A DNA stretch of 64,000 nucleotides from NCBI GenBank assembly GCA_943372215.1, contig CALRXU020000001.1, positions 62,001 to 126,000 of the forward strand. Reading direction: 5' to 3'. The notes beneath the pieces are model-generated. The model was given only the letters and a program-made list of their open reading frames with translations, had not been told where the DNA came from and ran no database searches. Of the stretch, positions 44,997 through 53,887 are shown piece after piece; the first letter of the stretch is position 1, and every line of letters starts with the position of its first letter. The DNA is from UBA6183 sp943372215 (GTDB lineage Bacteria > Bacteroidota > Bacteroidia > UKL13-3). The position numbers and the translations under genes are program-made.

Positions 44997-46499
44997 ATGA
45001 TAAATTTTAAGAGGGCAATAACGGTTTATACCTTATTGCTCTTTTTTGTTTGCCCTTTTTCAGTTAGTGCCGAAACCAATAGCGTTTTCTATTTTTCAGC
45101 CAATTGTATAGAGGCACAAAAACACATTGCATCACTCCGCCTAAATAAAGCAGCACAGCTATTGGCCGAAGAAAAAACAACACATAGCAATAATGCCGCT
45201 GTTTTTTTCTTGGAAAACCATGTAGATTTTTACCGCATTGTCACCTCACAAGACTTCACCCTAATAAAAGAGATGGAACGCCAAAAGTCCGCTCGTTTTA
45301 ATAAAGTGAGTGCAATCCCTGAATCATCTCCCTATCGTTTGTATGCCCAAAGTGAAATGTACTTGCAATATGCCTTTGTAAAAGTATTTAACGAAGAGTA
45401 TGTGGGTGCCATGTTGGCTTTTAGAAGTGCTTACAACTTGGCCTTGGAAAACCAGAAAAAATTCCCTGCATTTAAACAACACATGAAAACACTCGGGATG
45501 TTTAAAGCCCTGCTGGGCACTGCCCCTAAAAGCTACCGTTGGATGTTAAGTGTGGCTGGATTAAAAGGAGATTTTGACGGAGGAATGAGTATGCTGGAAC
45601 AATACCTCAAAAACAGCAGCACTCCTGAACAACGTTTAGACGAACAAAGCGCGGTATTTTATTACACCTTGCTTCAACTTAACTTCGGAGATAAAGCATT
45701 GGCCTTATCCTTTTGTAAAACCCATACAGAGGATTACAATACAAACTTATTGAGCTGTTACCTGCGGGCTTTTGTAACCAGTAAATCAGCACAGACTGAC
45801 GAAGCCATAAAAGTGCTAAGCGGACGACCACGTGGTGCAGATTATGAGACTTTTGTTGCATTGGAATACTACCTTGGATTCTGTAAATTAAATCGCCTAG
45901 ATGATGATGCCGACATTCATTTTAAGAAGTTTACTACTGCCTTTAAAGGCAAACTTTTTATGAAGGATGCCTACAGGAGGTTATATTGGTTTTATTTGAT
46001 ACGCAATGAGCCAGAAAAGGCAGCTGCGTATAAGCTAATGAGCAAAAAGTATAGCACTGGTAATAACGAAGAAGAAAAAAATGTACAGCGAGAAATAGAA
46101 CAAGGTCTGTCGCCAGATTTAATACTACTGAAGGCCCGCTTACTTTGCGATGGCGGATACTATACACAGGCTGAGGAAGTGATTAAACAGCACCAAATAG
46201 CTGATTTAAAAACCGATTACCAAAAACTGGAATATTACTACCGTTACGGGCGCATTTTACAAGAATTAAATAAATGGAGTAAAGCCACAGAATGTTATGG
46301 GTATGTAATTAAAAACTCCCCATTAAATACACCTTATTATTTTGCTCCAAATGCCAGCCTGCAAATGGGGTATATTTACAAAAAGTTAGGATTTAAACAA
46401 ATAGCCAAGTCTCACTTTGCCAATGTAAAAAAGTACAGCAATGCTGAGTATATCCAAAATTTTGAAGTAAAAGCCGAAAAGGAAATGGAGAAATTATGA
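44997..46499 (+). CDS. Tetratricopeptide-like exported protein
   Basis: A 500-residue protein with a signal peptide (MINFKRAITVYTLLLFFVCPFSVSAE) and mostly alpha-helical TPR-like repeats, for example LYAQSEMYLQYAFVKVFN and YYRYGRILQELNKWSKATECYG. I do not recognise a named family. It is probably a periplasmic or outer-membrane-associated scaffold. Same strand as and 23 bases after the zinc-ribbon gene; the M28 peptidase gene follows after 35 bases. Confidence 0.82.
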   Translation: MINFKRAITVYTLLLFFVCPFSVSAETNSVFYFSANCIEAQKHIASLRLNKAAQLLAEEKTTHSNNAAVFFLENHVDFYRIVTSQDFTLIKEMERQKSARFNKVSAIPESSPYRLYAQSEMYLQYAFVKVFNEEYVGAMLAFRSAYNLALENQKKFPAFKQHMKTLGMFKALLGTAPKSYRWMLSVAGLKGDFDGGMSMLEQYLKNSSTPEQRLDEQSAVFYYTLLQLNFGDKALALSFCKTHTEDYNTNLLSCYLRAFVTSKSAQTDEAIKVLSGRPRGADYETFVALEYYLGFCKLNRLDDDADIHFKKFTTAFKGKLFMKDAYRRLYWFYLIRNEPEKAAAYKLMSKKYSTGNNEEEKNVQREIEQGLSPDLILLKARLLCDGGYYTQAEEVIKQHQIADLKTDYQKLEYYYRYGRILQELNKWSKATECYGYVIKNSPLNTPYYFAPNASLQMGYIYKKLGFKQIAKSHFANVKKYSNAEYIQNFEVKAEKEMEKL

Positions 46500-46534
46500 C
46501 AACACCATTACTTAATTAATTGTACCTTAGTTTC

Positions 46535-47722
46535 ATGAAAAAGTTATTCGTTTTGGTTGCTGTTTTAGCCGCACTATCCAGCCATGCACAGCATGCAATT
46601 GTTCAGCAATTGGCTCAGCAGGTTAATCAGGATTCATTGATGATGTATGTAAAACAGCTTACGGCTCTTTTACCTGTGAATACACCAACGGGCCCACAGC
46701 TCATTACTTCAAGGCTATCTGGCAGTGCTGGTAATATTTTAACAGCAAACTTTATCAAGCAAAAATTAACCTCTTGGGGAATTGCTTATGAAGAAGCTAA
46801 CTTTAGCAGCACGGGGCAAAACATCATTGCCAAAATACCTGGGCGAAGGGCCGAAAAAGTATTGATGGTTGGGGCTCATTATGATGCGGTAGGCACAAAC
46901 AATCCACTTTTTCATTACCCAGGAGCTGATGACAATGCCAGCGGAACTGCCGCGGTGCTTGAAGCAGCTAGGGTTTGTGCAGGCCAGCAATTTCCGGTTA
47001 CATTACATTTTGCCTTTTGGGATGAAGAAGAACAAAACCTAACGGGGAGCAGGGCCACAGCACCTACCTACAATAACAACCTGATTGGTTACATTAACCA
47101 TGATATGATTGCTTATGACAGCAACAACGACAGTTCATTTGATATTCATGTGCGGAATGTGGCCAACTCCCTGGTATTGGCAGATAAGGTATTTAAAACA
47201 GTTGCTTTGTACAATGTCCCTTTAAAACCACGCTTAATTAACCCTGGAGAAACAGCTACAGACCATGGTGCTTTTTGGCAAAACAACCTCACTGCGATTG
47301 CCGTAAATGAAGAATATGCGGATGCGGATGACTTTAACCCAAACTGGCATAAGATGACCGACTCTATTGGCTATTTTAACATCCCCTATTTTGTAAACAT
47401 GAGCCGCTTTGCTACCACTGCCTTTTTGCATATGGCTATGGACACCAACCCCTTGTTGGCGGTGAATGAGCAATTTTTGATTGATGATGTGCTACAGGTT
47501 TATCCAAATCCTTTTAAAGAAGAGTTCACCATTAATCTTAGTAAACGATTGGGTGAAGTAGACTTGACCATTGTGGATGTTACCGGAAAGACAGTATATC
47601 ACAACAAACTATCTTCCAATAATGTTAGCATTCCTTTTCATCAACCCAATGGGTTTTATTTTTTAACCCTTCAACAGCAAGGAACGGTGTTGGGGAGAAA
47701 AAAATTGGTTAAGATTAATTAG
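46535..47722 (+). CDS. M28-family zinc aminopeptidase with T9SS sorting domain
   Basis: A 395-residue exported metallopeptidase. The ATG at 46535 gives a clean signal peptide (MKKLFVLVAVLAALSSHAQ); a TTG frame upstream adds only MYLSF. The metal-binding residues of family M28 are seen in GAHYDAVG, PGADDNASGTAAV and WDEEEQNLTGS; a later His in TATDHGAFW completes the site. The C-terminus is a type A T9SS sorting domain (YPNPFKEEFTINL ... GFYFLTLQQQG). Probably secreted by the Por machine to digest peptides outside the cell. Confidence 0.94.
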   Translation: MKKLFVLVAVLAALSSHAQHAIVQQLAQQVNQDSLMMYVKQLTALLPVNTPTGPQLITSRLSGSAGNILTANFIKQKLTSWGIAYEEANFSSTGQNIIAKIPGRRAEKVLMVGAHYDAVGTNNPLFHYPGADDNASGTAAVLEAARVCAGQQFPVTLHFAFWDEEEQNLTGSRATAPTYNNNLIGYINHDMIAYDSNNDSSFDIHVRNVANSLVLADKVFKTVALYNVPLKPRLINPGETATDHGAFWQNNLTAIAVNEEYADADDFNPNWHKMTDSIGYFNIPYFVNMSRFATTAFLHMAMDTNPLLAVNEQFLIDDVLQVYPNPFKEEFTINLSKRLGEVDLTIVDVTGKTVYHNKLSSNNVSIPFHQPNGFYFLTLQQQGTVLGRKKLVKIN

Positions 47723-47725
47723 CCC

Positions 47726-48376
47726 CTATTTTACAAACACGTATTGCAAAATGTTTGCTCCCATTTGCAGGGCTTTTAACCTTACGGCCTCGGGGTCATT
47801 ATGCACATCGGCATCTTCCCATCCATTTCCTAAATCACATTCATAGCTGTAAAAGCAAACCAAACGGCCTTTATAAATCAGTCCAAAACCTTGGGGAGAT
47901 TTGCCATCATGCTCATGCACCTTAGGTAAGCCGTTGGCAAAATTAAACTTCTGGTGGTAAATCGGATGTGAGAAGGGCAGTTCTACAAAATCCAATTCAG
48001 GAAATACCTTTTTCATCTCGCGTCTAAAAAACTTGTCCAATCCATAGTTATCATCAGCATGTAAAAAACCACCAGCTATCAAGTATTTTCTTAAGTTATC
48101 TGCTTCCTGGGTGTTGAATACTATATTTCCATGGCCGGTTAAATGCACAAATGGGTAGTTAAACAAATCAGGGCTACCCACCTCTACCACGTCTTCTTCT
48201 GGCAAAAGATTGGTACCAATTTGTGCATTACAAAACTTAATCAGGTTTGGCATAGCGGTTTTATTGGCATACCAATCACCTCCGCCATTGTATTTTAACT
48301 TGGCAATTTTTACCGTTGGTGGCACCATTGATACCGCCATAAACCACATTACCAGTAGGACTATTTTTTTTATCAT
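47726..48376 (-). CDS. DUF4159 protein
   Basis: A 216-residue exported protein (signal peptide at the N-terminus, MIKKIVLLVMWFMAVSM). It matches DUF4159: AKLKYNGGGDWYANKT, PFVHLTGHGNIVF, GGFLHADDNYG and EHDGKSPQGFGL. It resembles a glutamine-amidotransferase-like fold without a recognisable catalytic Cys. Function unknown. It is convergent with the M28 gene, 3 bases between stops, and last in the rsmE operon. Confidence 0.9.
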   Translation of the reverse strand: MIKKIVLLVMWFMAVSMVPPTVKIAKLKYNGGGDWYANKTAMPNLIKFCNAQIGTNLLPEEDVVEVGSPDLFNYPFVHLTGHGNIVFNTQEADNLRKYLIAGGFLHADDNYGLDKFFRREMKKVFPELDFVELPFSHPIYHQKFNFANGLPKVHEHDGKSPQGFGLIYKGRLVCFYSYECDLGNGWEDADVHNDPEAVRLKALQMGANILQYVFVK

Positions 48377-48402
48377 TAAGCAAATATAATAAACGCGCTT
48401 GT

Positions 48403-49221
48403 TTAAAAGGTAAACACCAATTCGTTATTTATATTGTACCATAATTTACCAACAGGTACAACAGGGCCTTCATCATATAACCCCTTCCATGTGGCCATAA
48501 AAGATAAATTGGGCGTGAGTTTTAGCCCCAAGCGGGCATGCATACCTATACGTTCTCTGGTTAATGTTTCACCTAAACGCACCTGGTAATAAACTGCTGC
48601 GTCAACCCAGGCTTTAGGAGTTATGGCATGGTCGTAACTAAAGTACCAATTAAAACGAGGGTTGTACACCTCAACGGGAGTCAAACTGGCTGGTCGTTTT
48701 TCTACAGGAACGCCTTCAAAGCCCCATTTTTCGTACTCGGCAATTAAACCAGTCGCAGCAGCCAGTGTAAGTTTATCTGTTCGCTTAATACGCCAACGGT
48801 AATTGGCCGTGGCCGACCAACGCTGTTGCAACCCGCGAACTTCCATCCATTGAGACTGCAAGGCATACTCTGGGTAAATTATTCTAGGTATTTTTCTGCG
48901 GTAACGTACATAAATATAACCACCACCTAAAATGTTGTTTACGCCATCACGTATCAATTGGTTGTTGGTAACCATGGTTAACACATCAGACTTTAAGCGT
49001 TTAGCCACCTCTGCCCTTATGGCAAATTGGGTTACTACATTAATTTGCGTTTGCTGACTAAATGAGCCTGCCACATTACCAATTATTTTGCGGCTTGTAT
49101 CTAAGGGAATCATCACAAAACTTTCGGGGAATAAGAATTGCGCCAATCCAGTATTTGATTGCAAACACAATAACCCTAGGAGCAGGCATACTTTGGTGTA
49201 ACCCGGTATACGTATATGCAT
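48403..49221 (-). CDS. Probable outer-membrane beta-barrel protein
   Basis: A 272-residue exported protein. I chose the ATG at 49221 (MHIRIPGY); a longer frame to 49272 would overlap rsmE. After a signal peptide come alternating aromatic strands (YVRYRRKIPRIIYPEY, ANYRWRIKRTDKL, NPRFNWYFSYDHA, AAVYYQVRLGE) and a terminal Phe, as in outer-membrane barrels. Not assigned to a named family. It lies 4 bases after rsmE and 26 before DUF4159. Confidence 0.75.
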   Translation of the reverse strand: MHIRIPGYTKVCLLLGLLCLQSNTGLAQFLFPESFVMIPLDTSRKIIGNVAGSFSQQTQINVVTQFAIRAEVAKRLKSDVLTMVTNNQLIRDGVNNILGGGYIYVRYRRKIPRIIYPEYALQSQWMEVRGLQQRWSATANYRWRIKRTDKLTLAAATGLIAEYEKWGFEGVPVEKRPASLTPVEVYNPRFNWYFSYDHAITPKAWVDAAVYYQVRLGETLTRERIGMHARLGLKLTPNLSFMATWKGLYDEGPVVPVGKLWYNINNELVFTF

Positions 49222-49225
49222 AACT

Positions 49226-49966
49226 CTATAATTGATGAGTTGCTGCAAGTGCTTTAAGTGCCATACAGGCATAAAGTGCAGCTGTTTCTGTGCGTAAAAT
49301 GGATGATCCTAAACTCACTGATTCGAATTGCGCATGTTGCGCAAGTTGTACTTCTGTTGTAGTAAAATCGCCTTCTGGACCTATGAGTATATGCACCTGT
49401 GTTTGTTTAAACGGCATTTGTTGAGCAAGTAAAAGTGGCAAGGTTTGTTGCTGGTTTTGCTCACACCAGGCCATGTAACGCAATGCATTTGTTGATGCCG
49501 TGCTAAACGTTTTGAGATATGCCTCTAAAGACACCAGCGGATTTATTTTAGGTAAAAACCATTGTTTGCTTTGTTTCATGGCACTGATGGCCACCTTTTG
49601 GCAACGCTCCAAATTTACTTTGGCTCTTTCGCTGTTGGTTGTTTCTATAAACGTAATTTCATCAATGCCAACTTCTGTGGCTTTTTCAATAAACCATTCT
49701 ATTCTATCCGCACTTTTGGTAGGTGCAATAGCAATATGCAAGGAATAATTAGCAGGATGTTGATGGCTGATGCGATTAACAATGGTAAGCTGGCATTTCT
49801 TAGGATTGGCTTCGCTAATGGTAGCCTTAGCCTCAGTGCCTTTTCCATCCGCTAAATAAACAATATCACCCTGTTGCAAACGCAATACCCGAATGCAATG
49901 TTTGGACTCCTCCTCAGAAAGCCATAACGAATTTGTTGTTAAATCGGGTTGAAAAAAAACGTGCAT
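49226..49966 (-). CDS. rsmE: 16S rRNA (uracil-1498-N3)-methyltransferase
   Basis: A 246-residue SPOUT methyltransferase that modifies U1498 of 16S rRNA. The knot motifs are ILIGPEGDFTTTEV and SLGSSILRTETAAL. The N-terminal PUA-like domain has CIRVLRLQQGD. Length typical. First in the operon with the barrel and DUF4159 genes. Confidence 0.95.
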   Translation of the reverse strand: MHVFFQPDLTTNSLWLSEEESKHCIRVLRLQQGDIVYLADGKGTEAKATISEANPKKCQLTIVNRISHQHPANYSLHIAIAPTKSADRIEWFIEKATEVGIDEITFIETTNSERAKVNLERCQKVAISAMKQSKQWFLPKINPLVSLEAYLKTFSTASTNALRYMAWCEQNQQQTLPLLLAQQMPFKQTQVHILIGPEGDFTTTEVQLAQHAQFESVSLGSSILRTETAALYACMALKALAATHQL

Positions 49967-50068
49967 GAACCGAAATGAAATTTTATTGCAATATAAAATA
50001 GTTTGATGCCAACCTGAAAATTATTCCTGCACAGGTGTACTGGATAAATACATCATGTTTTGCAACTA

Positions 50069-50740
50069 TTAACCTAATGTTTTAAAAACCAAATCTCTTA
50101 AGAAAACTCCGGTAAAAGTAGTTTTCTGTTTGGTTTGCACATCAGTTAATTTAGGCAGGTATGTGCTAAAAAACTGCTGGTAATGTGCTGTTTCTATCAG
50201 GGTGCTGCTCAATGAACGCGGGTATTTGTATTTAGGGTTATAATCTGCAATTACTTCCGCAACTTTTGTACATAAGTCCTTATAAGGTTTAAATGCCTGG
50301 TATTTGTTTATTTCAGTTACCTCTTTAACCAGATAAGCCTTGCTACTTTCTGAAATTACAATTTGGTTTAGGTATTTCTTGTTGTAATCATGTTGTCCGT
50401 TACTTTCAATGAGTTCATTGGTAAACAAATCAACAATAGCATTGAGTTTATCTTTGCTGTGGCTAATGTTTTGCAATCTCATTTCCAGTAGAAACTCCAT
50501 GTAACTCCAATACCAATTTAAAATATACAACAATAACCGGTGTTTATTTTCGAAATAACGGTAGATGGTAGCTTCTGTGGTATTGATTTCTAATGCCAGT
50601 TTTTTAAATGTAAACTGTTCAAATCCCAGTTTATAAATCAACTCAATAGCACTCTTCACCATCTGCCTTCCAATCTCACTATTTTCGGGATCTCGCAGAT
50701 AAATGCCATCGCTTACTTTAAAGGTGATTTGATAGTGCAT
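50069..50740 (-). CDS. TetR/AcrR-family transcriptional regulator
   Basis: A 223-residue repressor-type regulator. The N-terminal helix-turn-helix is INTTEATIYRYFENKHRLL (about 50-70) and a helical ligand-binding domain follows. It is divergent from the ABC-HlyD-TolC operon with 140 bases between. Palindromic elements in that gap are likely its operators, and it probably controls both itself and the exporter. Confidence 0.9.
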   Translation of the reverse strand: MHYQITFKVSDGIYLRDPENSEIGRQMVKSAIELIYKLGFEQFTFKKLALEINTTEATIYRYFENKHRLLLYILNWYWSYMEFLLEMRLQNISHSKDKLNAIVDLFTNELIESNGQHDYNKKYLNQIVISESSKAYLVKEVTEINKYQAFKPYKDLCTKVAEVIADYNPKYKYPRSLSSTLIETAHYQQFFSTYLPKLTDVQTKQKTTFTGVFLRDLVFKTLG

Positions 50741-50760
50741 TTTTTCCTTTTAATTACATT

Positions 50761-50768
50761 TAGTACTA
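50761..50768. promoter_or_regulatory. Possible TetR operator half (site 2)
   Basis: TAGTACTA, a perfect 8-base palindrome. It lies just downstream of the predicted start of the TetR gene transcript. It shares the AGTA/TACT arms with the element at 50823-50835. Confidence 0.4.
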
Positions 50769-50778
50769 TTAAAGTTTA

Positions 50779-50808
50779 CAAATATATTACTTCTACCGAT
50801 AATACAAA
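50779..50808 (-). promoter_or_regulatory. Promoter of the TetR gene
   Basis: On the minus strand TTTG (50808-50805), an 18-base spacer and TATATTTG (50786-50779) fit the Bacteroidota consensus. The ATG is at 50740, giving a leader of about 30 bases. Confidence 0.65.
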
Positions 50809-50822
50809 TTATATTATTTATA

Positions 50823-50835
50823 ATAGTAATACTAT
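50823..50835. promoter_or_regulatory. Possible TetR operator (site 1)
   Basis: ATAGTAATACTAT is a 6-bp inverted repeat around one base. It lies about 18 bases upstream of the -7 box of the ABC gene, where a bound repressor would block transcription. Inferred as the TetR binding site. Confidence 0.45.
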
Positions 50836-50853
50836 CATTTTAAAAAGTATTTA

Positions 50854-50861
50854 TATCTTTG
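50854..50861 (+). promoter_or_regulatory. -7 box of the ABC-HlyD-TolC operon
   Basis: TATCTTTG, an exact TAnnTTTG match, 19 bases upstream of the ATG at 50881. The -33 region is occupied by the palindrome at 50823-50835. Confidence 0.6.
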
Positions 50862-50880
50862 TGGCCTAATCAGGGTTATT

Positions 50881-52536
50881 ATGAATGAATCAAACTCTCT
50901 TTATCGCCTTTGGCAAATATTAGTGTTAGAAAAAAAAGAAGTTACTTCTATCTACTTCTTTGCTATCTTGAGCGGTTTGGTGCAACTCAGTTTGCCTTTA
51001 GGAGTTCAAACCATTATTGGATTAATGTTGGGTGCCACCATGGTAACCTCTATTTACATTTTAATATTTGTGGTAGTTGTTGGGGTGCTTGTTGTAGGAC
51101 TGATGCAGATTAATCAAATGCGTATTATTGAAAAAATCCAGCAACGCATTTTCACCCGATACGCATTTGCTTTTGCAGAAAAATTTCCTCAAATACACTT
51201 ACACCAGATTAACGACACTTATTTACCTGAAAAAGCCAACCGCTTTTTTGATGCCATCACTTTACAAAAAGGGCTGTCAAAAATATTACTTGATTTACCC
51301 ATTGCCAGCATACAAATTGTGTTTGGCTTATCCTTGTTAACCTTATACCACCCCGTATTCATTATTTTTGGAGGGCTTTTGGTATTGGTATTGTGGATGA
51401 TTTTAAAGTATACAGGAAAAACAGGGATGTATACCAGTTTAAAGGAGAGTAGCTATAAATATGCTGTAGTGGCTTGGCTCGAAGAGATATCTCGGGTAGC
51501 ACTTCCATTTAAATTTAGTAGGGAGAGTTTTTTAAACATGGGCCACACTGATAAAAATGTAGTTGGTTACCTCACTGCAAGAACTGCGCATTTTAAGGTG
51601 CTTATGACACAATACAAAACACTGGTTGTGTTTAAGGTTATTATTACCAGCACCATGCTTATTGTGGGAACCATATTGGTGATTGAGCAACAAATTAACA
51701 TTGGTGAATTTATTGCTGCTGAAATTGTTATCTTAACCATAATTGCGGCCGTTGAAAAAATGATTAGCAGTTTGGATAGTATTTATGATGTGATTACCGG
51801 ATTGGAAAAACTGGCTCAAGTAACTGATTTACCTGTAGAAAAATCGGGAGCAATGACTTACCAAGACAAAAATCAAGGTATGGAATTGGAGTTGATAGAT
51901 GTGAATTATCAATATGCCGAACGCAACTTATTAAGTCAGTTAAACTTTAAAATTCCTGCAAATAGCAAGGTATTTATCTCAGGAAAAAACGGCTCTGGCA
52001 AATCTACCTTTTTACGGTTTTTAGCAGGCTGTTACCAGGAATTCACGGGTAATTACAACATCAACGGCATACCACTAGCCAATTTCCAAACAGAATCATT
52101 AAGAAAAAAAATAGGCTTATTGGTTGACCATAAAGACATTTTTTTAGGCAGTATCTATGAAAATATTACCATGGGCAGATCTGATATTAAACATGATGAT
52201 ATCATGCAATTGTCGGAAAAGCTTGGTATGCAAGGTTTTTTAAACCATTTTAAAGAAGGATTTGATACCCAGTTGCAGCCAACAGGGATTACCTATTCTG
52301 AATCTATTTTGCAAAAACTACAATTACTTAGGGTTTTTGCCCATAAACCCAATTTATTGTTATTAGATGAGCCACTTGCCGGACTTGGAGAATCCGAAAA
52401 AAAAGGCGTAATTAACTACCTCAATAGCTTAAAAAACACAACCATCATTGCAATTAATGACGACCCTGATTTTATGGAACTATGCAACTATTCCATCAAT
52501 ATGAGTAAAGGAACGGTAACACTTCATCAAGTTTAA
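50881..52536 (+). CDS. ABC exporter (permease-ATPase fusion) with degenerate nucleotide-binding loops
   Basis: A 551-residue type I exporter: about five to six membrane helices (to about 310) then a nucleotide-binding domain. Walker A (GKNGSGKST, about 368) and Walker B (LLLLDEP, about 496) are intact. The Q-loop glutamine position reads VDHKD; the LSGGQ signature is replaced by YSESI (about 472); the H-loop is INDD in place of the usual THD. These three are normally needed for ATP hydrolysis. The gene starts an operon with HlyD (4 bases on) and TolC-type genes, so a type I-like or efflux export complex is likely. The substrate is unknown. Confidence 0.9.
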   Translation: MNESNSLYRLWQILVLEKKEVTSIYFFAILSGLVQLSLPLGVQTIIGLMLGATMVTSIYILIFVVVVGVLVVGLMQINQMRIIEKIQQRIFTRYAFAFAEKFPQIHLHQINDTYLPEKANRFFDAITLQKGLSKILLDLPIASIQIVFGLSLLTLYHPVFIIFGGLLVLVLWMILKYTGKTGMYTSLKESSYKYAVVAWLEEISRVALPFKFSRESFLNMGHTDKNVVGYLTARTAHFKVLMTQYKTLVVFKVIITSTMLIVGTILVIEQQINIGEFIAAEIVILTIIAAVEKMISSLDSIYDVITGLEKLAQVTDLPVEKSGAMTYQDKNQGMELELIDVNYQYAERNLLSQLNFKIPANSKVFISGKNGSGKSTFLRFLAGCYQEFTGNYNINGIPLANFQTESLRKKIGLLVDHKDIFLGSIYENITMGRSDIKHDDIMQLSEKLGMQGFLNHFKEGFDTQLQPTGITYSESILQKLQLLRVFAHKPNLLLLDEPLAGLGESEKKGVINYLNSLKNTTIIAINDDPDFMELCNYSINMSKGTVTLHQV

Positions 52537-52540
52537 TTTT

Positions 52541-53887
52541 ATGGAACAACAACATCACCTTCGTTCGTTTAGTACCATATACCGAAACAACAAAATAAGC
52601 AATATCAGGTACTGGTTTTTTGGAACACTTGCCTTTTTGTTGATTGTTTTATTTTTGCCTTGGACACAAAATATTAAGGCTAAAGGCACTATTACATCGC
52701 TTTATCAGGAAGATCGTCCTCAAGAAATCAATAGCCCCATTCCGGGTAAAATTATCAAGTGGTGGGTTAAAGAGGGCGATTTTGTCCGCAAGGGAGATAC
52801 CATATTGCAATTATCAGAGATTAAAGCTGATTATCTTGATCCTGACTTAGTAAGTCGTACCCAAAGACAATTGAATGCCAAAGAGGGTACCATCACTTTT
52901 TACAAGGGTAAAGTTGAACAAACCGGCTCGCAAATAGATGCGCTCATTGAATCAAAGTCGCTGAAAATAGAGCAACTTAAAAACAAGCAAAAGCAATTAA
53001 ACAATAAGCTTACAGGAGAACGAGCCGAATTAAACGCTGCTAATAATGAATACAATCTTGCAAAAGATCAGTATGAACGGCAACAAAAAATGTTTAACGA
53101 GGGTTTGGTTTCGCAAACACAATTGCAACAACGCAGTGTTGCTTTCCAAAATGCATTGGCCAAACAACAAATTGTAGAAAACAAAATTGAACAAACCTTG
53201 CAAGAGCTTACCAATATAAGGCTTGAACAACAAAGTACTGTTCAGGAGTACACTGAAAAAATTAGTAAAGCAGAAGGTGAGCGTTTACAGAGTTTAAGCC
53301 AAATTGCCATTGCTGAAGGCGAAGTAGCTAAATTGGAAAATACGGTATCGAACTATATTATTAGAAATGGGATGTACCTGGTACTTGCTCCACAGGATGG
53401 CCAAATTGTACAAGCTAAAAAGGCTGGTGTTGGCGAGCTGGTAAAAGAGGGTGAACATATTACCATTATTGTGCCTACACAAGCCAACTATGCAGTAGAA
53501 ATGTATGTTGAGCCGATTGATTTACCTTTAATTAGCAATGGACAAACCGTTCGTTTTGTTTTTGATGGATTTCCAACCATTGTTTTTAGCGGATGGCCAG
53601 ACGCTAGTTATGGCACATTTGGTGGCAAAATTGTGGCTTTTGAAAATACCATTAGCAGCAATGGATTATTCCGTGTTTTGGTAGCAGAAGATACTACGGA
53701 TAGAAGGTGGCCCCAACAATTAAAAATGGGTAGTGGTGCTCAGGGCATTGCTTTGTTGAAAGATGTTCCTATTTGGTATGAACTTTGGCGTAACATCAAT
53801 GGTTTCCCTCCCGATTATTACCAACTGAAACAACCGACTAAACCTACTGCAAAAAAACCAAAACCAGTTGCTGATGAAGATAAGTAA
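52541..53887 (+). CDS. HlyD-family periplasmic adaptor
   Basis: A 448-residue membrane-fusion protein. One membrane helix (about 25-45) precedes a lipoyl-type half (SPIPGKIIKWWVKEGDFVRKGD), a long coiled coil (about 100-260), the other lipoyl half (LAPQDGQIVQAKKAGVGELVKEG) and a beta-barrel domain. It bridges the inner-membrane ABC protein and the outer-membrane TolC-type channel. Overlaps the TolC gene by 14 bases. Confidence 0.94.
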   Translation: MEQQHHLRSFSTIYRNNKISNIRYWFFGTLAFLLIVLFLPWTQNIKAKGTITSLYQEDRPQEINSPIPGKIIKWWVKEGDFVRKGDTILQLSEIKADYLDPDLVSRTQRQLNAKEGTITFYKGKVEQTGSQIDALIESKSLKIEQLKNKQKQLNNKLTGERAELNAANNEYNLAKDQYERQQKMFNEGLVSQTQLQQRSVAFQNALAKQQIVENKIEQTLQELTNIRLEQQSTVQEYTEKISKAEGERLQSLSQIAIAEGEVAKLENTVSNYIIRNGMYLVLAPQDGQIVQAKKAGVGELVKEGEHITIIVPTQANYAVEMYVEPIDLPLISNGQTVRFVFDGFPTIVFSGWPDASYGTFGGKIVAFENTISSNGLFRVLVAEDTTDRRWPQQLKMGSGAQGIALLKDVPIWYELWRNINGFPPDYYQLKQPTKPTAKKPKPVADEDK

